This document shows, piece by piece, positions 54,936-64,000 of a stretch of DNA of 64,000 bases (its first letter is position 1; every line of letters begins with the position of its first letter). The notes beneath the pieces were generated by a model. The model did not search any database, was not told where the DNA came from, and saw nothing but the letters and a program-made list of their open reading frames with translations. Both the position numbers and the translations under genes were made by a program. Location of the stretch: NCBI GenBank assembly GCA_030015575.1, contig JASDDO010000024.1, positions 217,640,996 through 217,704,995 of the forward strand, read 5' to 3'. The DNA is from Agapanthus africanus (Eukaryota > Streptophyta > Magnoliopsida > Asparagales > Amaryllidaceae).

Positions 54936-57233
54936 GTGATCAAAGCACCTTATTGATTAAGCCCTGAAGGTTTGAAGGATAATCGTACTCAATTGGAAGA
55001 ACTTCTGAAGAAAGGATGGATTCATCCCAGCACTTCAAGTTGGGGACTTCCAGTTTTGCTTGTGAAGAAGAAGGAAGGTTCATACATAATGTGCATTGAT
55101 TATAGAGCTTTGAACGAAGTCACGATAAAGAACAAGTATCCAGTACCGCGAATCGACAATCTGTTCGATCAGCTAAGTGGGTCTTGCATTTTCTCAAAAT
55201 TAGATCTTTGTTCGGGTTATCATCAGGTGAAGGTCAAAGAGTTTGATATCCCGAAGATGACATTTAGGACTCGCTATGGACATTATGAGTTTCTCATTAT
55301 GCCATTTGGAGTGACCAATGCACCATCCATATTCATGAACCTAGAATCATGTTTTCTGAGAGTGCTTAGACAGGTTCGTTGTCATAATCATCGACGACAT
55401 CCTGGTATATTCAAAGAATCGGAAAGAACACGCTGAACATTTACGAATTGTCCCGGAGACCTTACGACAGCATCAAATCTATACCAAGTACAGCAAGTGC
55501 TGGTTTTGGCTAGATCAAGTCGGTTTTCTCGGAAATATTGTATCAGGCGATGGAATTTTTGTAGATCTAGCTAAAATATCAGCAGTAAGCGAATGGCCGA
55601 CACCAAAGACAGTGAAGGACATTCGAAGTTTCTTGGGTTTAGCAGGATACTGCCGAAGATTTATTGAAGGCTTTTCGAAGATTGCAACACCCCTGACCAA
55701 GCTCATACGTAAATATGAAGAATTCGTGTGGTCAGAAGTATGCAAACAAGATTTCATAGAACTTAGGTCAAGTTTGACATCAGCACCTATTCTTGTAATA
55801 CCGGACCAATCTGGAGGTTTCGTAGTGCATTGCCATACATCCGGTAAGGGATTAGGATGTGTTCTATACCAGCACGGTAAAGTTGTAGCCTATGCATCAA
55901 GGCAGCTGAAGGTTCATGAGCGCAACTATTCGATGCATGATCTGGAGTTGGCAGCCGTTATCTTTGTAATCAAGATTTGACGTCATTATTTTCTTGGAGA
56001 ACGGGTAGATATATACACAGACCACAAAATTCTGAAGTATGTGTTTACTCAGAAAGAGCTGAATATGCGGCAGAGAAGATGGTTAGAACTCATGATGGAC
56101 TTTGACATCAATCTACAATATCATCCAGGGAAGGTGAATGTAGTACCTGATGCACTTAGTCATCAACCACTATCAATGAATCTCACCGCACAGTGGAAGC
56201 TACAACAAGATTTGCATCAGATGGAGATAGAAGTGGTCATGTCAGGTAACGCTTCAAGTTTAATGAACTTACAAGTTCGGTCTACAATTGTCAATCAGAT
56301 CAAAGCAGCTCAAGCAAGTGATGCCAAGTTGCAAAAGATCAGAGAACAAGTAGAAAGTGGACTTCGAACAGATTTCATCATTCATGAAGACAGATCTTTG
56401 AAATACGGCAGTAGATTGTGTGTACCACAAGGTCCTGTTCGGGAAGAGTTGATGAAAGAAGCTCACATCTCCCCATACTCAGTACACTCTGGTGGTACAA
56501 AGATGTACAAAGATCTACATCAACATTACTGGTGGCATGGAATGAAACGTGAAGTTGACAAAAGCGTCGCTAAATGTTTGGTGTGTCAGCAAGTGAAAGC
56601 TGAACATCACAGGACTGCTGGTTTACTTCAACCATTACCTATCCCAGAATGGAAGTGGCAACACATTACCATGGATTTTGTGACTGCTCTTCCTCGCAGC
56701 ATAAAAGGTAACGATGCTGTATGGGTTATTGTGGACCGACTCACAAAGTCGGCTCATTTCATCCTATTTCGAGTTGGCCAATCTACCGAGACACTAGTAA
56801 AGAAGTACATGGAAGTAAGTATGAATCTAAGTAAAATTTAAATCTTCATAGTGTATTATTTCTGATACCCATGAACTCATGCAGGAGATTGTAAGATTAT
56901 ATGGAGTACCGGTTTGCATTGTCTCTGATAGTGACACCAGATTTTGATCCCAATTTTGGCAGAGTCTGCAAACTAGCTTGGGAACGAGTCTGAACTTTAG
57001 CACAGCTTATCATCCATAAATAGATGGACAGTCTGAGCGAACGATTCAGACTTGAAGATATGCTAAGAGCTTGTATGCTAGACTTCGGAGGATCGTGGGA
57101 ATATCACCTATATCTTGTGGAGTTTTCATACAACAACAGATACCAAGCAAGTATTAGAATGGCACCATTTGCAGCTCTATATGAAAAGAAGTGTCGTTCA
57201 CCATTAAGTTGGAACGACATCAGAGATAGAGAA
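54936..57233 (+). pseudogene. pol: Element E: Tekay-type pol (RT, RNase H, integrase)
   Basis: This is old host sequence into which the Tat array inserted. [44 protein letters not shown], and after a frameshift near 55380 the catalytic [10 protein letters not shown]. RNase [18 protein letters not shown], with SDAS replaced by CHTS, a TGG to TGA stop at 55978, and TDHKILKYVFTQ. Integrase: [54 protein letters not shown]. An intron-like 70 nt lies at 56815-56884. Stops include TGA at 54951 (CGA to TGA), one near 56945 and one near 57017. The upstream half of RT should lie left of the Tat array. Element F interrupts it at 57233. Confidence 0.88.
56815..56884 (+). other. Intron-like insert in the element E integrase
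   Basis: It starts GTAAGTATG and ends TCATGCAG, 70 nt, AT-rich, with tttctgatac as a possible branch region. Removing it leaves YMEEIVRLYGVP in frame, aligning with YMQEMVRLHGVP of element F, which lacks the insert. Confidence 0.5.
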
Positions 57234-60200
57234 TGTAACACCCGAGCCCAATAATACTATGTATATTACTAGTTGAGGGTTGTGGTTTGCTCATTTCCAA
57301 TTTTCCTGATTTTCTGGTGTTTATTGCTAAATTCTACCCGGTTAAGTCATTTTGGCACATAACAAATTTTAACTCCTAAAATGAAATTTAAGATGTCCAT
57401 GTTGGCCTACTCGTCGCCACTAGTCGCGTGGTAGCGTCCGCGTGTCGAGATTCCGTTCCGTTTGGCTAAACGGGCAAGTTTGGGCGACTGCGCGCGCGTA
57501 CAAGTGTCCGACTTGGGGGGAATGCATTTGAATCACTAAACACCTATTTTCTAAATTTGGAACCCGCTTAAAATCTTATAATTTGAATTTGGATCATTTG
57601 GGCGCAACCCGGGCGCGATTTGGAGATGTTTCATTTCGCGCCAAAAAGGGCCCGTTTCAATTTAATTTATATAACTATAATCACATACGAATCTCATTTC
57701 TTTAACTCAAATCCCTCACAGATCATACGCTTTCATTTTCAAATCATCTCGTGGCCAATCACAGGCCACCAACCCACCGCGTGGGCCCCTCCTTTCCATC
57801 TCTCTCTCTGTCTCTCTCCTCTTTCTCTCTCTCTCTATCTCAACAACTCCCTATCTCTCTCTCCAATCTCTCTCTCTCTCTTACTCTCTATATATTATCG
57901 CATGCAGCAGCCTCCGCCTCGTCTTCTTCCTCGCGAGAATGCCCGTGCAACCCTAACCCTAGCCTCATACTCGCGCAGCCGCCATCGCCACCGCGACCTC
58001 GCCGTCGCCGCCCTCACCACCACGAACTCCACCGCACCCACCTACCCTCTCCCTCCTGTTTCCTCGACAGCACCCGCGCCTGCACCCAACTCCGACCTCG
58101 CCTCCACCCTCGCAGACGTCGCCGTCGACGTCGCCTCCGACCGTCGACGCCTCCCACGACTCCCTCTCACACCCCTCGTCGAGACCTCGTCGTCGCTGCC
58201 CTCCTCCCCTCGCCGGAACTGTGAACCCGAGCCCTAACCCATCGCCTACCCCGCTGTTCGCCGGAGAAACGTGCCGGCGACCTCGTCGACGCCACCTCCG
58301 ACCACCTCCCTTCCCTCTCGACCACCAGAGGCGACCACCACCCTCGCACTCGCTGTAGCACCCCCTTTCCAGCGAACTCAAGATTGTTCCAGCCACCGTC
58401 TTCGCCGTCGTTGCCTCGCCGGCGTTCCAGTGCCGTCGAACCCGCCGTGGTCACCTCCCTGGTGTCTCCCTGTAAGTTTCTTTCCCTTCCTTTTGGTACA
58501 ACACCCCCCGCTGGTCCGTATCGTGAATGCGTAGTTTTGTCGCTAACTCCGTTACTTTTGACATTTTGCCGGAATCCGACCGCGCCGTCTGACGAACCCG
58601 ACGCTCCAGCGAAGTCCCCTGGTCCGTGTGATTCCGTTGACCTCTGTTGGGACTCGATCCGTGGCCCGTGCTTCCATATCGCAGTTTCTGCCGACACCGC
58701 ATCCGTGTTTCGGTTTGCGGGACCGCCGAGGCAAGTATCCGAATACTTGCTTAACATGCTACAACTTAATCATCATATTATAACCACACAACTAATATAA
58801 CATCGATCCCTTTTATAACTTAGAATTGCTAGCCACGATTACCCGTAACTTTAAACCAATGAAATCATTGCTCGCTTTAACCGGTCTGCTATTAAGTCAT
58901 ACTTAACTAATCAAACCAAGTAGATCATCCCCAATTCATTTGTTAAAATCACTCATGAGACAATTATTGTGCTTAGTTCAGATTCATGTAACTCCATTAC
59001 GTATATTATCGATATTGTTCGTCTTGTGGCTTTTGCACCCCAAAGGTGCGTGAACCGGTCTAATATAAAAATACAAACATCACTGTGTTCACATAGGATA
59101 ATAATCGTTATTTACTGTTTTCCTGCTACTGTTCATTATTTGTTACTATACCTGTTATCATCATATACCTGATTGCATTACATATTGACCGATCCTGATA
59201 CACCTGACACATGTACTGATACACCGGACACAACACCTGTACATATCGACTCTACCTGTTGAAAGTAACCTGACCTGTTACCTGATCTTATGCCTAATGC
59301 CGACAAATCTAACCATTCCTGCTGTCGATCCAGACAGACCTACCTTTACTTGGCTTGTGTTGGCATTAGTTCTTGACTACTGAATACCTGACTGACATAC
59401 ATAGCTTGGGGGTATGGGGAAATCAAAGATGAACCGGACTTGTAACTCGACAGTTCACTACCGTTCGCGCGTACACATTCCTTTCTGTGCCTTACGGCAT
59501 GTCTCGGCTGCCGCCGAGAATATTGTGGCCGTGATCCCGGGTATGTACGGGGTAATACCGAGTGTACACCTTCCTTTCTGTGCCTTACGGCATGTCTCGG
59601 TTTCAGCCGAGAATATTGTGGCCGTGGTCCCGGGTATGTACGGGATACTAATACTTTCCTTTCTGTGCCTTACGGCATGTCTCGGTTTCAGCCGAGAATA
59701 TTGTGGCCGTGGTCCCGGGTATGTACGGGATACTATTGAGTTACATCGACGATTCATCAATTGGTTTCAAAGACTATAGAGTAGAAAACCTGATAGGACA
59801 GTTTAGTCACTACTGCACATTACCCTGTTTGTTACTTCTTATTACTGCTTTATTCATGCTCATGCTTGCATTGTTTATTACCATGTTTATGCTACATTAC
59901 TTGATATCATGACGCGCTGACGTCTGGGTTTTGCATGGCCCAGATTCCGTATCTTTGCCGCCGACCGAGCAGGAGTACTTCAGCCAGCCGGCTGAACTGT
60001 GAGTTCTTTAGAGTTTCGTTTATTTATGTCATTTCATTTCCAGATGTGAGCCCGCATTATGGGACATACTGTTATTTCATTGTATTGGATCATTAGCTTC
60101 CGCACTTATTGTTTATTGATTCCTGTTATTATGGATTTGGACATGTATTAGTTTAGTTTATTTTACTGTTCTTGATATCTTTACAACCGTAATGTGACTG

Positions 60201-60286
60201 TGGATGGATACTTCCTACCCACAGGTAGCATGGTTGGCTATGTCACGTGCCCAAATCTTGCGTACTCTGGGAAGCGGGGCGTGACA
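57234..60286 (+). repeat. Element F 5' LTR
   Basis: It starts TGTAACACCCGAGCC and ends GGGGCGTGACA, typical of Tekay/Del LTRs. It holds a CT microsatellite (57799-57886), TATATATT at 57889-57896, a GC-rich stretch (57900-58480) open on both strands, a strong splice-donor-like CTGTAAGTTTC near 58470, and three diverged repeats at 59480-59735. The long GC-rich frames have no recognisable domain, so I do not call them genes. Confidence 0.88.
59480..59735 (+). repeat. Three tandem 85-93-bp repeats in the F LTR
   Basis: cctttctgtgccttacggca begins at 59480, 59573 and 59658; each unit also has ccgagaatattgtggccgtg and cccgggtatgtacgggat. Confidence 0.9.
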
Positions 60287-60294
60287 TGGTTTTA

Positions 60295-60312
60295 TGGTAT
60301 CAGAGCCATGGG
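60295..60312 (+). other. Primer-binding site, initiator-Met tRNA type
   Basis: TGGTATCAGAGCCATGGG lies 8 bases after the LTR end; TGGTATCAGAGC is the plant initiator-Met tRNA complement. 60313-60653 is an untranslated leader ending in an acceptor-like gttttgatttcag. Confidence 0.9.
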
Positions 60313-60653
60313 TTAATTGGGTTGATTCTTATAGTTGGGTATTGCACCCGATACACGAATCAGAATACTCGTGATTAGGAAACATGTCCTGCCACTTTGA
60401 CCGTTTTACTATCCTTGAATCATTCTTCCGGATCATGTCGACATGCAAACTTACTTTGCATTGTCAAACTTGAAAACCTAACTTCTTGTTATCTCTAGGA
60501 CTTAGGCGACTTGGGTGGAGTTAAGTAATTGCGGCTATGATACCGCGGCATAGCTACAATGCAACACTCTATTCAAGTATCTTGGAGTTCTAGTCTTGAT
60601 TTATATATTGAATCTATCATCATGCTAATGTTGTTTGTTTTGATTTCAGGACC

Positions 60654-61811
60654 ATGGCAGATAAGAATTTCAAGACGTATCAGAGGCGTGTGGATGAAGC
60701 CGCCATGTTAGGAGTGATACGTGGGATGTTGGAAAATCAGAAGAGGCAAACTGAACTGATCCAGCAGCAAGCCGATTCATTTCAGGAGGGTTTGCAGGCT
60801 ATGCAGCAGTCTGTAAACACCGCCGTAGCGAAGCCAGTCGACCGAGTAGGGACCGTGGCAGATTTCAGACGGTTGGGTCCTACTACTTTCACTGGCTTGG
60901 AGGAGCCGTTGCCAGCCGAGCAGTGGCTCGTGGACACGGAGAATTTATTGATTGCGGCGCAGATCCCAGAAGACAAGAGAGTTGATGTGGTGCGCATTCA
61001 GTTGGTGGATTACGCCCGAGAGTGGTGGCTTGTGGAGGAGACCCGCCTGTCTAAGCCAATCAGTTGGGCGGATTTCTCCAAAAGTTTCTTGGAAAAGTTC
61101 TTCCCGCGGACTGCACGGGAGGAAATGGAGGAGAGATTTATTGGGCTGAAACAATATGGAGCAGCTGTGGATGTGCATGCAGCGGAGTGGACGAGACTTA
61201 GCCGTTTCGCTGGACCCTTAGTCGCCAAGGAGGCAGACAGGGCGCGAAGGTTCTTGCGCAGTTTGGATGTGGACATCCAGAGGCAGATTGTCTCCCTGGG
61301 TTTGACCACTTTCTCGCAGGTTCTTACGGCAGCCAGAGAGCAACAGAGTTTATCAGGATCAAAAGGGAACCTTCACCAGACAGCAGTTGCGGTCGGGAAG
61401 CCTGCATTTGTACCTAACCGAGATCATGGGCGCAAGGGTATTCCAGTGGACCGTCGAGGTGTAGCGCCAATGAAGAAGCCTGTGGTCGTGGATCGAAGAA
61501 AGAGCATAAGTTGTAACTACTGCAATTTACCGGGCCACATGCAAAAGGATTGTCGAAGGAGACTGGGACTTTGTCTGGTGTGTGGAGCAGCCGATCACGC
61601 AGTGAGTGCTTGTCCGTCGAAGCTTCGCACAAGAGATGATATACAGAAGCCTCCGCAGAGACCGTTCCAAGGGCAGAAGCAGCTGACACAAGGATCCAAC
61701 CAGGGTCGAGCTTTCATTTTGACAGCTGAGGAAGCCAAGGCATCAGGAGAAGCGGTTTCAGGTAATTTACTCGTTCATGGTTTTCCCGCTTTGGCATTAC
61801 TTAATTTCTGA
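60654..61811 (+). CDS. gag: Element F Gag with start of protease
   Basis: ATG at 60654 opens [20 protein letters not shown]; the frame is intact for 385 codons. Retrotransposon Gag domain around residues 75-225 ([34 protein letters not shown]). Two zinc knuckles of the form CX2CX4HX4C stand at residues 287-300 ([14 protein letters not shown]) and 307-320 ([14 protein letters not shown]). The end, [14 protein letters not shown], is the start of protease, where a stop replaces the expected DSGA active site. Gag coats the RNA and forms the particle. This is the only well-preserved Gag in the window. Confidence 0.88.
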   Translation: MADKNFKTYQRRVDEAAMLGVIRGMLENQKRQTELIQQQADSFQEGLQAMQQSVNTAVAKPVDRVGTVADFRRLGPTTFTGLEEPLPAEQWLVDTENLLIAAQIPEDKRVDVVRIQLVDYAREWWLVEETRLSKPISWADFSKSFLEKFFPRTAREEMEERFIGLKQYGAAVDVHAAEWTRLSRFAGPLVAKEADRARRFLRSLDVDIQRQIVSLGLTTFSQVLTAAREQQSLSGSKGNLHQTAVAVGKPAFVPNRDHGRKGIPVDRRGVAPMKKPVVVDRRKSISCNYCNLPGHMQKDCRRRLGLCLVCGAADHAVSACPSKLRTRDDIQKPPQRPFQGQKQLTQGSNQGRAFILTAEEAKASGEAVSGNLLVHGFPALALLNF

Positions 61812-63931
61812 GCATCCCATTGTTTATGTCATCCAAATTTATAACTACACACTCGATCACCTGCACGACCCTGTCTAGTTTCTGGGACGTACACACTGGG
61901 AATGGGAAAATCATATCTAGTAAGGAAGGTAGAGATTGTACAGTTGTTGTTTGGACGGATGGATGTGCGTTGGCCTTCGAGACGTTGAAGCAGAGGTCGA
62001 TAACCGCCCCTATCCTAACCGTACCGGACAATTCCGGAGGACTGGTGATTCACAGCGACGCATCTGGAAAGGGATTGGGATGTGTTTTGATGCAGAACGG
62101 GAAAGTCGTCGCTTACGCATCGAGACAGCTGAAGACTCATGAGCAGAACTATCCGACTCACGACTTGGAGCTTGCAGCCGTGATCTTCGCCCTGAAGATT
62201 TGGAGACACTACCTTTTGGGCGAGAGAGTTGAAGTCTTTACGGATCACAAGAGTTTGAAATATGTGTTCACTCAGAAGGAGTTAAACATGAGGCAACGCA
62301 GATGGTTGGAGCTGATGGCCGACTACGACCTTGATCTTAAGGACCATCCGGGAAAAGTTAACGTCGTGCCAGATGCGCTAAGTCGGTTACCAGCAATTCA
62401 GTTATTGACGGCACAGAGAGAGATCATTGAGGGGTTTCGGAGATTTGACTTGGAGGTTGTGCTACCACGTACTACACGACAGTTGATGCAGTTGCAAGTA
62501 CAATCGTCCTTAGTTGAGAAGATTAAAGCGGCGCAATCGCAGGATCCTAGACTGCAAAAGTTTCGAGAGCAGGTTGGAGCCGGACTACGAACCGATCTAC
62601 TGACCCATGAAGGTGATTCGTTGGGATATGGTAGCCGTGTGTGTGTGCCAAAAGGAGATGTGCGTGAAGAGCTCATGAAGGAGGCACACAGTTCAGCTTA
62701 CTCTGTACATCCAGGAGGGACGAAGATATACCGAGATATTCGACAGCATTTCTGGTTGGAAGGTATGAAACGGGAAATTTCTCGCTTCGTGGCTAAGTGC
62801 TTGGTGTGTCAGCAAGTCAAGGCTGAACACCAAAGGGTTGCTGGTTGTTGCAACCACTTCCGATTCCCCAGTGGAAGTGGGAGCATATAACCATGGATTT
62901 CGTGACGGCTTTACCGCGGAGTCCAAAGGGCAGCAATGCAGTATGGGTAATTGTCGATCGGTTGACCAAGGCAGCTCACTTCATTCCTTTTCGGGTTGGT
63001 CAATCGACGGAGACCTGGGCAGAGCGATACATGCAGGAGATGGTCAGATTGCATGGAGTACCGGTAAGCATCGTGTCCGATCGGGACACTCGGTTCTAGT
63101 CACACTTTTGGAGGAGTTTACAAGAGAGTTTGGGGACTCGACTGAAGTTTAGCACAACTTATCATCCCCAGACTGATGGACAATCAGAGAGAACGATCCA
63201 GACCCTTGAAGATATGTTGAGGGCTTGCATGTTAGACTTCAAAGGTTCTTGGGAAGATCATCTACACCTGGTGGAGTTTTCGTACAACAACAGCTTCCAA
63301 GCAACTATTCAGATGGCCCGTTTGAAGCACTGTATGGTCGTAAGTGCCATTCACCGGTTTGTTGGGATGATGTTGGTGAACGAAGGTTACTAGGACCAGA
63401 TTGGTGGTGCAGACAGTTGAGAAGGTGAATACGATCAGGAAGCATATGAAGGCAGCTCAAGACAGACAGAAGAGTTGGGCCGACACGTCAAGAAGACCTC
63501 TAGAGTTCGCCGTGGGCGATTTGGTATTCCTGAAGATATCACCGACTAGAGGGGTGATTCGCTTTGGAAGTCGGGGAAAGCTTAGTCCCCGATTCGTTGG
63601 ACCCTTCGAGATATTGGAGCGTGTCGGAGAGGTATCGTACCGGTTGGCATTACCACCATCATTAGCAGGAGTTCACGATGTGTTTCATGTGTCTCAACTA
63701 CGGAGGTATGTTCGTGATGAGACCCATGTTTTGGATCACTCGGAGTTGACCGTTCGGGAAGACCTGACTTTTGAGGAGCGACCAGTCGAGATCAAGGATC
63801 GAAGAGAAAAGGTTCTTAAGAACAAGGTTATCCCTCTTGTGCTAGTTTCTTGGGGTAACCGATCGCATGGAGAATCTACTTGGGAACGAGAAGACGAGAT
63901 CCGGCAGAATTTCCCTCACCTTTTCCAGTAG
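61812..63931 (+). pseudogene. pol: Element F pol: protease/RNase H fusion, integrase, chromodomain
   Basis: A protease fragment ([20 protein letters not shown]) joins in frame near 61953 to RNase H ([50 protein letters not shown]). Nearly all RT is missing. Integrase: [29 protein letters not shown], a frameshift near 62840, [21 protein letters not shown], a TAG at 63098, then [15 protein letters not shown]. Frameshifts lie near 63318 and 63400. The final open segment ends in a chromodomain (RPVEIKDRREKVL, VSWGNRSHGESTWEREDEIR), which guides chromoviruses to heterochromatin. Confidence 0.88.
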
Positions 63932-63989
63932 TTAGTTATCTTGTATCCTTGGAATTTCGAGGACGAAATTCTTTTGTAGTTGGGTATGA

Positions 63990-64000
63990 TGTAACACCCG
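63990..64000 (+). repeat. Element F 3' LTR, first 11 bases
   Basis: TGTAACACCCG repeats the 5' LTR start at 57234. The expected purine tract before it is weak (ttgtagttgggtatga). Confidence 0.8.

Larger units (their letters stand above)
57234..64000 (+). mobile_element. Element F: Tekay/Del-type chromovirus with RT deletion
   Basis: 5' LTR 57234-60286, initiator-Met primer site, gag, fused protease-RNase H remnant, integrase and chromodomain. The first 11 bases of the 3' LTR (TGTAACACCCG from 63990) repeat the 5' LTR start. It lies in the integrase of element E in the same orientation; 57229-57233 (gagaa) should recur beyond the right window edge. Confidence 0.9.

Noticed and set aside
57620-58757. 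Long Pro/Arg/Ser-rich ORFs on both strands in the F LTR
   Set aside because: GC-rich low-complexity DNA opens several overlapping frames; there is no domain and no preferred frame. Kept only as a finding on base composition.
59480-59735. Tandem repeats as a satellite or a coding repeat
   Set aside because: Only three diverged units inside an LTR; the ORF across them is incidental.

Overview
This window looks like intergenic, heterochromatin-type DNA of a flowering plant. I find no host gene, tRNA, rRNA or CRISPR. Everything recognisable is LTR retrotransposon, mostly Ty3/gypsy, nested inside one another: Tat-type elements (archaeal-type second RNase H, antisense plant-mobile-domain gene, tandem-repeat-rich 3' UTR), Athila-type non-autonomous elements (tRNA-Asp primer site), and Tekay/Del-type chromoviruses (initiator-Met primer site, chromodomain). 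The species cannot be told from the sequence.

Layout. 1-712 is the end of an Athila-like LTR (element D), inserted in the RNase H of a Tat element (Tat-1, +). Tat-1 runs through RNase H, second RNase H and integrase (713-2134 and 9722-10381), a repeat-rich 3' UTR (10382-13200) and a spliced antisense gene (13271 to about 18380, -). Its integrase is split by element A (2135-9721, +). A polypurine tract at 18481-18492 leads into a 4.16-kb LTR (18493-22655). That LTR is followed directly by a primer-binding site and a second Tat body (Tat-2, 22656-51633, +), so two Tat bodies share one LTR. Tat-2 carries a leader ORF, a broken gag, a pol lacking protease, RT and both RNase H catalytic parts, the same 3' UTR repeats and the same antisense gene. 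It is interrupted by element C (23456-31709, -, gag only) and element B (42709-50356, -, Athila-like). The final Tat LTR is 51634-54935. The array sits in an old Tekay-type element E (54936-57233), itself interrupted by Tekay-type element F (57234-64000, +, running off the window).

How the parts work together. No element here encodes a full intact set of proteins. Each keeps cis signals (LTR promoter, primer site, polypurine tract), so any movement would depend on proteins from elsewhere. Two features deserve attention. The Tat 3' UTRs carry an ordered cassette of short stem-loops whose stems change between copies while staying paired and whose loops stay constant. The antisense plant-mobile-domain gene keeps a TATA box, a leader intron and phase-1 coding introns in both Tat copies. 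The LTRs of Tat and of element C are also packed with palindromic pairs of the G-box CACGTG.
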